The notes below the pieces were generated by a model. The model was given only the letters and a program-made list of their open reading frames with translations, did not search any database and was not told the origin of the DNA. Positions 50,052 through 63,074 of a stretch of DNA of 64,000 nt are shown here, piece after piece. Both the position numbers and the translations under genes were made by a program. This DNA comes from Platynereis dumerilii (lineage: Eukaryota; Annelida; Polychaeta; Phyllodocida; Nereididae): assembly GCA_026936325.1 (NCBI GenBank), contig JAPTHN010000001.1, forward strand, positions 97,541,859 through 97,605,858, written 5' to 3'. Positions within the stretch are counted from its first letter, which is position 1; each line of letters starts with the position of its first letter.

Positions 50052-52439
50052 TACAGCTAGTTCCATTGGATGCATTGATATCAGTTCAGGAACAGGGCCA
50101 CTAAGTCTTGTCTGTCTTATAACTAGGTCTTGTCTATAATTATAGCAATATATATATTAATAAGTTAAATTTAATCATGTTTTATGATTAGTTTAATCAG
50201 GTTTTATGATTATTCCACTATTTATTTATCACTGATATCTCTACAATCAAACATACCAAATTCCATACAACCACAACAAGGGTACATGGTGTAAAACATG
50301 ACATCTGGCTGCCAATGTGTCCATTGACTAATGAATAAACATTAAATTAATAATGGAAATCACTCCACAAACCAACAATTCCACTTTGATGGAGGTGATT
50401 CCGTGACCTTCACAACTGACCTCCAAGGTCACCCTGTTTCACCTTGATTGTTGCCTTGTTGTTCCTTTGAGGGCAGCCTATTCTGGCCTGGCTTGATTAG
50501 ATTTTTATTTCTTTTTTGTCTTTGTTTGATGGCGGATAATTAAGGCAAGAAAGCCAGGCTGCGTGAGACTGCGTGAGACTGGGGGAGGCAGGGGGAGAGA
50601 GAGAAGCAGTGGTCACGCAGGCTGCCCAGTGTCCGTCATGCTGTTGTCTTTGAAGGCTGGGAGACTGACCACATGCCACTGGCCCAGGACAGCCCGCAGT
50701 CACCACAAATGCCAATATATCTCCCAGATATCTTTCAGAATGGCAGGGCTGTTCCTATTCTCCTCTCTCTCAAATCTCTCTTAATTCTCAGATGTCTCTT
50801 GTGCACTGCTATATGGCTCTTAGTGACACAGTTACAGTCACACAAAAGAAATATACAGCACTCAGCAAGGCGAGATGACAGAGGCATAAAAAGAGGAACC
50901 AAAATCAAGGTGCTTTTTTTTTCTGGATCAATTCCAAAGTGTGCACTCTACAGGGCAAGATTTCTGAAATGCCAACTCAACAGACCAAAAAAGAACTTGG
51001 GTTTCAAAGTTTATATCCCATCTTTTGATACAGACAGGTAACATGAAGTCACTTAAATTCTACTTGTCTTATAACTTAGGTATAATTTAATACGACATAC
51101 TCAGTGACACTGATACTAACTAGGCTGTCATTTTAGGCACACTATTGGCACTGGAAGTCCCAGCATCAGAGCAATGTCATATGCCATGACACTTGGACAT
51201 CATTTGGGTTTAGGGTTTTTGGCTGCCTGTTCACAATATGTGCACATGGCAGTGTTAATTACAGCATGTGCATGTTCACTGGACTCCAGTTACAGGGTTG
51301 AGTTTATTGTGCAATATAACTGAATATATGAGCAATCCATTGGCTAATGTATATGTCATTTATGTGAGTCATTGCTATGCTCTTGCAACAGTCAAATGAG
51401 CCAACAAGACCAAACTTGACAACCATCCGCAGAGGAAAGTGCATGGCAGCATTCACTACATAGCAGTAAAACCAACAAAGAGAGAAATGGGACAAGACAG
51501 GCTCAGAGTGGATCTCACAACTTGGCATTTCCATTAAGCTAATGTGTCCAGACTAATAAGAAGCTATGTGGAGGCCTGGATCCCCATGTCACTGTCAGTC
51601 TGTCATTTCATTCTGTCATGTCAACCTCTCCTTTACTTTTTATCCCCATTTTTCCAACAATTTCCTTATCTTTTTTTCAATCGTTTTGCTTTTGCACAGG
51701 CCCCCACCTCCCCCTAGTCTTTGTATCTCCCCTATTCAATGGAGCCATTATCCATTTTATCACTACCCAAATTTATTGAATTTTCGCTTGTTTTTGACAT
51801 AACACTTATTTTTTCGACCACCCAATATAAAGGATTATCTTTCGACTGAGTTATTAGCTGCAGTTTAATCGATGGCTCCACTTGCATTTACTGCTTTGAC
51901 CTTTTCACCTGACATCCCACCTCTGACATGGGCAGACAGGGAGCCATGTTTTATTCCATGTCGTCCAAACAGGGGGTCAAATTGAGAGAAAAACTATGAC
52001 ATTAGTCATGGGGGCTCCAGGCGCCCCTATAGACAATAACAAGGCCATCAATGCTCAAACAGCTGTACCAATGCAAGTTTTTATGTCATGTAGTTTCAAT
52101 CAAACGTAACCCCTCAACACCCCCCCCCCCTATCCTCAGTCCAACAAATTATTTTTAATCCTCTTTTTTTCTTTCAGGGGCACCGATTAGTGCTTGACAG
52201 AAATATATTTATTTGATTGTAGCCTTTCGTGATGTGAACAGATCACTGGAGTCCAGATCAGGTGGAGGGAGCAATGGGGGTTGGTTTGAAGGGGGGGGGG
52301 GGTGCACAGTTACTCGTAATTGCTCCTACTGTCTAAATAGTGGCTATCTCCCTTATGACGAATCCACCATAGGCCTGATCGGGCCTACCTGAACAGATCT
52401 GCCAACTGCACACCTTTCTGTGTGAAGCTGACATAAATT

Positions 52440-52650
52440 CTTGCATTTTTAAGTGTTTGCTTTTCGATGGGCACCAGGCATGCGTGAGGGCAATAAAAGG
52501 CGGTTGGCAGACGCGGGACGGGACGCTGACTGCGGACTCCACCCCCGCCCCCTCCTCGGCCGGATGTGCCCGGCGCCCCTGGGCCATGAATCGGTATGCC
52601 TGGGTCTGCTGGGTCTGCCACTTCAAAAGACCCCCTCACCACTGCCCCCC
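52440..52650. other. GC/CpG-rich patch in intron A-B
   Basis: High GC with many CpGs (GACGCGGGACGGGACGCTGA, CTCGGCCGGATGTGCCCGGC) in an AT-rich intron. Two minus-strand frames of 85-97 codons cross it, one Gly/Pro-rich. A TTTTTCAG acceptor-like site is present at about 52664, but no convincing donor was found and exons A and B already join in phase. It could be an alternative exon, an internal promoter or an old element. Confidence 0.35.
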
Positions 52651-55600
52651 CCCCTTCTGAAAAAGTCTTACTCTCTCATGACGACTGCAATTATGTCCGA
52701 TCCACTGACCACGTCCCGTTGCACTCTCAACACCCTATTTTTAAATAACATTGTGCAACCCCAATTAACTATTTTCTTTTCCTAAATTCCAAATATTTTT
52801 ATCACTCAACCTAAAATAGCAGAAATATAGGCCTAACCAAAGTCAAAATAACCACACATCCATGCAAAATGTTTTCAATACGAATGTTAAAATTTAAAAC
52901 ATTAAACCATCAATGAGATCAATTTCAAGTCTCACCACCACTGAACTCAGTGTAAGCTTTTTAGAGACTTTGTAACCCAACAACACTGGGTCTACAGCCT
53001 TTGTTCTTTGATCGATATTTCTAAGAGGATGGAGGATCTTATGTCAGTGAAATCAAGTGCTTGTAGCAAATCAATCAAGTGATTGCACTAAGAGTATCAG
53101 GTTCACAATCGGCGTCTTAGGTGACTCATGGTTCAAGCTGATTGGAGAATAACCGGGCATTTCGTGGCGGATGGTAGCTAAAATATCAAACTGACCATGG
53201 CCTAGAGGCCAAAATATTATACCATGTACTCCTACCTTGGAACAATTAGTAGTTGGTGGTAATTTTATGTTCCTATACTCACACAGGATCAGGGTATGTT
53301 TCGCTATCATCAGAAACACCGCACTGAATGATCCTTACACTCTTAAAAGATTCTATAAATTATTTGATTCTTTTATTCTTCATGACATACGACATCATTA
53401 CCTTCTTTTTATCAATAGCCGACTGAAATGTATGATAAATATGCTCAAGCAAAATATCAACTTGTAGGTAATGCAAAAATACACAAAACTGATAAATTGA
53501 GTGGGTGGTCATAAATAATCTTCACACCTGACCCACCCACATTTCAGTGGCACATTTGGAATAGCAGATAATTCGCAGATAGCTTCCTTGATCTTAGGAG
53601 CCCATCTCTACACCTTCACCTTTAGACAAAAAGACCCTCCAACACCCATCGACAGTCCTTCACCTTTCAATAGCACAACATCCATCTCTCAGGAGAAACT
53701 TTGCAATCAGAAATCGATTAATTATTCAATGGTAAACAAGGCTGCAATGCAACGCCCTGCATTATTCCGCATCTTGGGTTGTGGATAATCAAGAAAAACA
53801 TGCAGAATGGAGACTATTCAAAATAGACATGGAGAAAATAATGGGGGTTCAATTGAAAGTATGGGTGCTTGCTGGAGCCTTGGTGTGAATATTTCATCAA
53901 TTAATTTAAGAACTTGCACCCCCCCCCCCCCTCAGAAGAGCATTAGGTATTCTGTCAGTTCCAGCCTTTCAGGTACTTGCATGTCCATCTTATTTAGAAG
54001 CTCCATTCCTGTGAAGTTTCCTGAAGTTCTATAGACCTAATTAATGCCAGTTACATGGGTGAAGGATAAGCCATGTCCTCTCTCACAAATTCAGCCCCAA
54101 TTGCCAGGGGTAATTAAGACTATTTCACAGAATGCACCCTCCTCAACCCACACAGGTGTAGGAACAATAGAGGCCATCATTAATGCATAGCTAGCCACAC
54201 CTAGAAGATGGGTCAGGACATGGAGGTGATGGTCATTTCTGATCAATAATTCCCCTCTTCAGGACTCCTTGATTTTCATTGATTTCATGGCAGATGTGGT
54301 GACTAGCAAAGTACTAAGCAAATACAATGTAGTAGCACACATAGAGGCAATAATAAGCAAATCGCCACATGTCATATTTCGGATTGAAAGTACATTGTAC
54401 TGCTGATCAAAAGAGTGGACTATGTGCTGTAAAATACAGAATAATTTACAGAAGAAAACCATGAACCTAGGAAATATCTGTCCAGTTGCAACACAAGCTT
54501 GCAGTATTTACTTAGTCTCCCAGTCACTTCAATAGTCTGACTGGAGAACCACTACATGACCAATAACCAACACATTCCCTTCTTCAGATTTCGACTTTGT
54601 CAATTTTGTCAAATCTTCAGAACCATCAACCCACAGACCAACAAATGAGATTAGATCGATCGGAAAACGTCCAAACAAGCCATTTGGGAATTATAAAAGA
54701 GATTGCATGTCGACTGGCGCCCTGCTATTATCCACCTGTTCTCTCACCTCTAACATTAGAACGGTGTTTTATTTTATCCACGTCCCATCTCTTTCAGGGC
54801 ATTTGAATTCAAAAAGTTATCTGAGATGTTATTTCTTTCTTTGCTCTGTGTTCGTGTCAAGTCTTCATTTGGCCTGGCTCTGGGGCATGCTGTTTGGGCC
54901 GAGGGTGACAACCAATGACATGTCGGCCCCATTCAACTGCTCTGACAAACAGCACTGTCAGACAGGACCATCAGGTTGGCCCATGCATTCAGACAGGGCC
55001 ATGCATCAACAGGACCATCACAGAACCATCAGAAAGAAGAGTCACACACTCACACAGACAGATTATTATTTGTGAACTGGGAAAGAGAGAAATAAACGTG
55101 TGAGAGGCCCACCTGTCTGTACTTTTACATGCTATCATTTTCTCAGTGCATGGCTTCTTATAAATATAAGCATGATTACCAGGGACCTACAATTTAGAAT
55201 TAACCATTATAAGGTGTATAAGCACTGCCATTCCAGCAATGCAGCACTCCAGCTTCCCATAGAAAAGCATCCCCAATCGCCCATGCCAGACACACCTCAG
55301 ACTGGATCAACCTGGGCTCAGGTGATAGTCTGATCATTATCGGTGCTAATCGCTATTTGCATCAGAAGCAGAGATTGAGCCCCCCCCCTTCCAATCCCCT
55401 CCAGCAATTTCACTGCAAAAAGAGAAGTGAGGCTAACAGAGCTTGATTGAGACTGCTGGGACACATTTACATGGCTCAGCAGCAGCCAATGCCCAATGCA
55501 CAGCCATACACGGCCAATTTGCTGCTGCCAGGCCCGACTAAACTGCCAGGCATGGGACACTCTCATCTGAGCACGGCCAATTTAATCCAGCAGCAGAGCC

Positions 55601-56644
55601 CCACAAAGCATTTGACAGCATGACTGCTTGGCACAAATGGCTCAAGAGGGCTGAAGCACCTCCAGTTATAAATATACACCCTTGACAATAAGTGGATCAG
55701 GAAGAACCTTGACTTCTTTGGCAAAAAACCAAAGAATTGCATTGATAGATTTTACATTGAGAATAGGGTTGTATACAAGAGCAACACTCACCTTTTGCTT
55801 ACCTTCATACATATGTATAGTAATGTGCGGTTAGCAATTCGATGTAATATGTATACACGAAAGACAATCTCACTCATATTATTTAATATTCCACACACCT
55901 CATGTACATTTATAAGGCAAAGGACTGTGAAATAACTGCACATTCGCATTCCATGAACTTAAAATTCCTCAAATATTAAAAATGACAAAGACACAGTCAA
56001 CAGGATTATAAACTTCTATCAGATTGTTGGGGGCACTTTACAAGGTTGGCAGTGGTCCAGTTAAACCAAACAAATAGGAAACTCTTGACCTCAAATTACA
56101 AAAAAATATTAGTATATGATGCCTAAGTGAAATGTCAAAGAGAAACATTAAACCCACACAATATGTGGGACAATATCATTAGAAATATCAGAGGTGCATC
56201 AAAAATGTTTGCGGTCAGTTTGCACTGGTTTATGGAAGCAGATCAAGTTGGTGGGTCAACTGGTGTGTGTTGCAATTGACACAACCTAGCTCGATCATGA
56301 GTCGATTGGGTGGGTTGAGTTAAGTTGCAGATTGGCATGATTGAATTAGGAGCACAGGAAAGCAACAGGAAGGCCTCGTGAGGCACAGGGAGGCAGCCTA
56401 AGGCAGGCAGCATCCTGACGATGATTTGCAGGCCATTAGTTGGGACAAGGTGTTCTCCCTGACCCTTGGGTGAGAGAGTTGACTGTCGTGCTTTCTTGGA
56501 TTAGCTGGTCAGGCCCACTTTCCTTGAGTCAAGCCCTCTGGAGTCTAGGGGAGTCCAGTGGACATTATTATTGACTGGGAGATTTTTGAAGTATTTCCAC
56601 TGAGCAACAACTAACACAGGCACCCAGGAGTCTCAGGCCGCAAA

Positions 56645-56775
56645 CTCCTGTATTAGTCTCCTGCATTAGTCTCCTGCATAAGTCTCCTGCATAAGTCTCC
56701 TGTATAAATCTCCTGAATAAATCTCCTGCATTAGTCTCCTGCATAAATCTAGTGTCCTGCACCAGACTCTTGCAC
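56645..56775. repeat. 13-bp tandem repeat, about nine copies
   Basis: TAGTCTCCTGCAT with variants AAGTCTCCTGCAT and AAATCTCCTGAAT in tandem. Confidence 0.85.
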
Positions 56776-59700
56776 TAGTTTCCTGCAACAGACCTGCATC
56801 AACCCAGCACCCATTTTCACCTTTGCGGCACCAAAACCAAGCCCCTTCAGCCTCCCAACCCATCCCGTTTGTTCAGAAGACCAATGAGTCACGCTGACTC
56901 CCTGGGCAAGGTAAGTAATGGCCATTTCGCGTGTGGCCCATGCTAGCCCTGTACCATATGGCTAGGTGAGCTGGGTGAGCCCGGTCCTTTGTTCCCCTCC
57001 CCCAAGTGCCACTGACCACGTTTTGTTCTGCAGCAAACTTCTGCATCCACCCGGGACACCCTCCTCTGGATGGCACCATCATTATGACATAAACATCATC
57101 ATTATGTGGCCTAACTTTCAAAACAATCACGAACTTCAGGCTGTACAGTGATCCGGGCCAGTGTAAATAAGAGAAATTTGCCATTTTCTCAAAGATTGTA
57201 ATGAATATTTTATGCAACCACAAAATTCCCCATCATCACTTCCACAATCTCGTTGGAACTTGGGACGAACATGACCTTATCCTCCCAGGAAACTTTAATC
57301 TCAAAATTGGTAGCCTAAAATGTGTGAAAAGGAAGGAGAACCAAAGGGGAAAATAAGAGATATGGCACCAAACTCCTCAAGAACATCAATGCTTTAAAAG
57401 AACCTCAACTTCCTACAACAACAGACCTTATAATTTTGGGTTTTTCACTTGAATGTCAAGACATAGACATGACACCAGCAGCACACTATTCCAACTTGAA
57501 CCAGATGATGTTGTCATGGACTTGTCCCCATTTAGATGCACATGTACCACTTAAGAGAACTGCACAAAAACCACTTCCAGCGGTACCACCCGCAACGAAA
57601 CAACCCTGCAACATGCTACTGACATTTGCTTAATGTCAGAAAGTGACTCAAAATCCTGGACGTCTGGGGAAGAACAGCAAGAACAGGGATTTCCAATTAG
57701 AGGGATTTCCAGTGACGTAATTGTGCAGTGACCAAAAATGACAAAGCCCCCCCCCCCTTTCTCTCTCTTATTTTGACCCATTGTTCTGCATAAGTGATGA
57801 GACCTTTCACCCATGGAAATAACCTTAAGCTGTATACCAGGGTTTAATGTATGGTTGCAGTGGCTCACCTCTAGGGCTAGGAATATTATGACAACTGCAA
57901 TGAATTATCCCATAACTCAGGCTGTTTATGTATACACACTGGGGCAGGTAAGTGTCCTAATACTAATGTGAATATCGAAAAGTAGGATAAACAGTTTAGC
58001 TTATGGAAACAACAACAAAGTGTTTATTATTAACCAGAGCAGAATGACGCACGAAGATTCCACAATCACATATTCTTTGTGCCTTCAAATTAATAACATC
58101 ACACATAAATATATATCAATATCTTATAACATTTTAATTACTTTTTGGAGACTTCACTATTATCCCTTATTATTCTCTAACCACAAATCTAACCACAAAT
58201 TCACCCTCTGGGCTATTTATTCATATAATTCACCATTAAAAGGTCCCAGAATACATGGGTTGATCTTGAGGAAAGACCTGTCAAGCGAAACCCCCACACA
58301 AATTGAGATTTCAAGTCATAAGGAGCTTGAAGTGGGTGGGTTGTCACATCAATTAGGCAGGTTAACAAGAGCCAACAAGAGGCAAGGGGTAAAGTGAAGC
58401 AAGTGAAAGGGGACATAGGTTGTAAATGATCATGAATGGCAGGGGGAAGTCCAAACTGGTGCTCTTGCTTGTGCTTTTTCAATTGCAAGGTCACTGAGGT
58501 CAAGAAAGGTTGGAGGTCGGGGTCTTATGAGGGTGTAAGTGAATCATGTGCTTGCCTGTTTGCTGCCTTTCATGGCTGTCCAATTGCCCCTCCATTTGCC
58601 CCTCCAATTGCCCTTCCAATTGGGTGAGAAGCAGGGGAATCTCTGGTGTCATCTCATCATCCGCAGTGACACACAACCCCATGGCCCCAGGGCTCTGGGT
58701 GGACCATGAAATGAATCGAGCCATTAGAAACTGTTCAGCCTGCCACATTATTCCTCCCTGCCAGCCCTGCCACCTTCAACAGGAACCAAGGAGCTAACAA
58801 CCACCACCCTTGACTCATTGGAGCTTCTTAAAGGCACCATGAGCAACCTCAAGGATGCAACTCCACAGGCTTTGCTTTTGAAGCTTCACAGAGTGACAAT
58901 CTCTCCAGATGAAGGCAAAAACATAACACATGATATTACAAGTGAAAATTCTGGCAACAAATGAAGTGAAAATCAGCGAGATCTCCTTTCAACCATCACA
59001 ATGAGTCCACCAGTAAAAACAACTCAAAACACCCATTTTGAAAAAGAAGAACAACTTTTTTCCCTTTAAAAAAGAACAATACAGAACAAGCATATTGACC
59101 ATTAATAGACTGAACTTCCACTGAAACAACTCCATTTCTAACCTCCTCTCGACTCAGAAACCACACCGCACTTAATCTAAAAACATACACCGAGAGCGAA
59201 GGTATAGTACAAAACAGCACTTGTTCTGCACCTTGCGTACTTCCTGAGAACACAAATCCACTTTATAGAAAGTGCAGACGACAAGGATGTAGGAAGAATT
59301 ATGTCCGAATAAGGAGTCTGGCGCCATCGCACAATCTCGTAAGTTCTGCGAGTTGTGTTGCCGTTGGACGATTCAATGCATCCATGGAGAGGAGTGAGAA
59401 ATCAATGCTAAGTGCTTTAGGAGCCTGTTTTCTGAGTCTCCTGACTTGTCTTCATCTGCTTTGATTGCCCCGCACTTTTTTCCTTTCACTTAACGGCATC
59501 ATTCATGATTCACAAGCGGCATCCCTCCTGGCCGAGGCGCCCCAGGTATCACGTCAGTCCCCACACGCTCTTGTTTAGTACTTTCTCGTGTACGACTCGT
59601 ATCGTTTAGTACCCAGTACTATTACTCGAACATTAACTTCGACCTGCTTTTCCTACTTGCAACCACTAGCCAATGGTATCGAGCTATGAGAAATCAAGAT

Positions 59701-62606
59701 GCTTTTGTCATTCGCTGGTTTAATATTCAAGTATTTTCTCACTTTGATACTTTTGATACTTTTTCCGGTTCGCAATCTCCGGCTTAGTACTTGATACTAC
59801 AAAGTACTGATGCAACTCCTTGCTACATTGAAAGTGACCTGCTTCTTCTACCCACTCACACTACACGGTCTACACCAACATAACACTGAACCTACATTTT
59901 CCAAATCAATGAAGTTACTAAACTGATTGAAGTTGTTATACCCAATGACCCAAAAATATTCTGGAAAAGTGTCAAAATAAGGACTCCCAAACAAATTCTA
60001 TTAATTCCAACCGCATTCCTAAACCACAAACACATAAATACACAACATGAAGCTATCGTAACTGCCGTTGTAATCATACAACCGTCAACATATTCATTTG
60101 GAGTTACAAAAACAGGCGGGAGCCACAAGTTGAGACCTGATAAGAAACCGCAGAGCAGGCATTTACAGTACTGAGCATTACATTTCAGAACGGCTAAAAA
60201 GGTGTACGCATTAAATTTCCAAGTAAGAGTGAAGAATGAGATTAAGGAAAGAAGAAGTCGCCCAAAAACCAAAATACATCGTCAATGTTAATTTGTAAAT
60301 CAGAAAGTTTTACAACTACAGATATTTTCCAATTTCTTTTTTCAGATATTTAAACTTTTTTTTGAAGTGTTAATTCGTAAATTGGGATGTTTTACAAGTA
60401 GAACTATTTTCCAAATTCTTTTTCAGTATTTTCAACTTTTTCTTTTTAAATAAAAAATTCACACGAAAACGCTTGACCTTAATTGAAGGAGATAAAATTT
60501 CCTCATGCAGTGATCTTCACATTTCAAGAAGCAGATGTTCACATCAAAAACCCATCAAACTTGTCCACTCGCTAAAAATTTATAGCGGGATTCCCCGGTT
60601 CCATGTTGGCATGCACGGAGTAGCACGCGGACAAAAAGCAACCGTGGCAGCGTTAATCAATTTAAGACAACTTTCCAGACAGGCAATTTCAGAATTTCTT
60701 TGGTTTTTGCTTTACATTCGATGGACAGATTAAGTTGATTAATAAATAACAAAGGTGAAAGAGATAAAAAGAAGACACGAAATCGCAAAAAATGTTAATA
60801 TTTAATCAACCGCCGACTAGGAATGTCTCAGAATGACTGTGTCAAACAGAATGGAAAATATAAATACATGTGAGAATGAAATGGCACTAAAAAAGGAGAT
60901 CATAAATCATTTTGCATCAATTATGCAGCACCTGTACTCAAATTATGAATAGACCAAGCCCCCAGACTAATATGTCTCTATTATTGAACAACAACTCAGA
61001 AATCATGGACACAAAAAGCAATAGAAATCAAAATTGAAACCTATAGCCTGGGCTGAGTGGTATTTCTTCAGCCATTATTATTCTTTATGGTAAAATATAT
61101 CAACTTAAGTTAAATTGGAGGCAAGTGAGCTTGAACACAACACAACTAATGCTATTAGCAATAGGCTATTAGACCTATTAGACAGAGACCTTTGGAGTAA
61201 GAGGGAAATTCTGAGGTGTTGAAGAAAAGTCTGTAGTTTGGCATTGGGCCATTGGGGGCTGCCAGGAAGACATCAAAAGAGAGAAGGATCAGTGAAGATC
61301 TGCTAACCACTTGATATTAAGACATCAACTAGAGCCACTGAGCAAACCACCCACCACAAAGGTTGTCAAAATCCATTCAAACAGCTAATGAAAACACCTC
61401 CTTTACTCAGCTTTTCTTCACTATTTCCTTAGCTTTTCTTCACACAAAATATGTATAGTTTAGTTAAGTGCACTGGCTGAGATTAGCCAAGTCAGCCCCA
61501 ATTGGATAAGACATCAGAAAGCAGTTAAAATATAGCTTAAAACACAGCACACCTGGGAATTAGTCAATTAGGAGATTTAGAGGAAACTGAGTGCATCCTG
61601 ACTAGGTTGTTTCTTACTTATGATTAGGAGATGAAAAACCTCTGCTTTATGAAGTGCAACATGAAAGCATTTCACCAACAAATAAACTTCAGAGCAAAAA
61701 TCGAGGCAAAAGAGAGTGAAAAATCCTGCGAAAAATGAAGCGAAAAAGCGCGTGCCAATGTATTCGCGGACTTATGGAGTTACGAGAGTACAACCCATCT
61801 CCTACATACCTCCTCTAATGAAATATTATCCGGTGCATTTTTAACTCCCTCCCTATCAGCAACTGCCCAAGAGCACTTTCCCTAATACATATCATCTTGG
61901 GGAGGCAATAAAATACCCTGTTGGTATTTAGCTGCAAGGAGTCACAGTGCTCTTGCTAACTTACTTCATTTCCTCCCAATAACACAAGCAGTGGGGCCAG
62001 AAAAAGTCAAGGAAAAAGACAAATGCATAACCAAGGAACACTCAAGGAACCTCTAGGAAGTGGGGGTTAAGCATGTCTCCACCTAACCAAAAACACAAAT
62101 TTTAAGTAATTTATGGGTCTATTTTTTGGCATCTCTCAGAAAAAGAATGTGAACAGCCTGGTCACAGTTGGTAAGATACAGTTGGTCGACTTTGTAAAAC
62201 TGCTGTGTTGGTACAACTTGTATTCTGTATCCTAATGAATTCTCCAAATGTTCACTGGGCCAGTACTTCAGTAAAGTACTTCATGCTCCCTCCATTGCCT
62301 TTACGACCTCCCTACAAGCAAGTAACCTAAGACTGTCACACTTTGTTAAGTGAAATGTACCACTGTTCAACAAGATCCACTCACTTCTAAAATGACTTCA
62401 GACAATATTTCACCAAATACATGAGAACTGGGTGATTACTTCACAGTGCAGCTAGTTAACTAACTTGTACTTCTGCACTCTTCGGTTGTAAATCAAAGCA
62501 CATGTTGGTAGTGTCATGAGCAAGACCTTTAATACTACAAATCTGCAGGATATAAGTTAACGCACCAATGTAAGAGACGAAAGGTATATGTAATAGAATA
62601 CACAAG

Positions 62607-62840
62607 ACTCTTCAATGGGTCAAATGTAGATAATCTAAATGGCAAAAAGGTTCCTTAATGGGTCAAATGTAGACTATCCTTAAGGTGAAAGACTCCTCAA
62701 TGGGTCAAATGTAGACTATCCTGAAGGCAAAATCTTCCTCAATGGGTCAAATGTAGACTATCCTTAAGGTGAAAGACTCCTCAATGGGTCAAATGTAGAC
62801 TATCCTAAAGGCAAAAGACTCCTCAATTGGGCAAATATCG
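62607..62840. repeat. 42-bp tandem repeat near exon A, five to six copies
   Basis: Units start CCTCAATGGGTCAAATGTAG and continue with ACTATCCTTAAGGTGAAAGA. A/G-variant units alternate (CCTTAAGGTGAAAGACT versus CCTGAAGGCAAAATCTT). The first unit is more diverged. It lies about 100 bp into the intron below exon A. Confidence 0.9.
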
Positions 62841-62940
62841 ACAACAATGAGTGGTTTTCTGACAAGTTATCCAACCCAGACAATTTCAAAATACAACCCA
62901 CAAGACAACATAATTTGATGATAGAAACGCATTGACTAAC

Positions 62941-63074
62941 CTGTTGAGCATTGTGAGCTTCTTGGCAGACCAGAGTGACAAAATCTGACAGAGTGTCTCC
63001 TCCAGGCTGCCCGTATTTAGGACCAGCTTCTGCTGCCGAGGACTGCATAGACATCTGAGCCTGACTGTGTACAC
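62941..63074 (-). CDS. Exon A of unidentified nuclear-regulator-like gene (5'-most exon in window)
   Basis: Internal coding exon of 134 nt. The acceptor is TTGCCAG ahead of 63074 and the donor is CAG|GTTAGT after 62941. It enters with two bases completing a codon begun upstream, encodes 44 full residues and ends in phase 0. That matches the phase-0 start of the next exon 16.2 kb away. The peptide contains SSAAEAGPKYGQPGGD followed by TLSDFVTLVCQEA and HNAQQ. The hydrophobic TLSDFVTLVCQEA segment stands out from its Ser/Gln/Gly-rich surroundings and looks like a short conserved helix or docking motif; that reading is inference. Exons further upstream, including any DNA-binding or catalytic domain, lie outside the window, so the family is not named. 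A 42-bp tandem repeat begins about 100 nt downstream of the donor. Confidence 0.75.

Larger units (their letters stand above)
46782..62940 (-). other. Intron A-B (16.2 kb)
   Basis: Donor GTTAGT at 62940, acceptor ATTGCAG at 46782. It contains a decayed mariner (49121-50051), a GC-rich patch (52440-52650), a 13-bp tandem repeat (about 56645-56775), a short CCAATTGCCCCT-type repeat (58575-58622) and a 42-bp tandem repeat (62607-62840). The remainder shows no gene or clear repeat. The flanking exons join in phase without any additional exon. Confidence 0.75.

Noticed and set aside
52385-52642. Gly/Pro-rich minus-strand frame as an extra exon
   Set aside because: The acceptor is plausible but no good donor was seen, and exons A and B already join in phase. 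Kept only as a finding.
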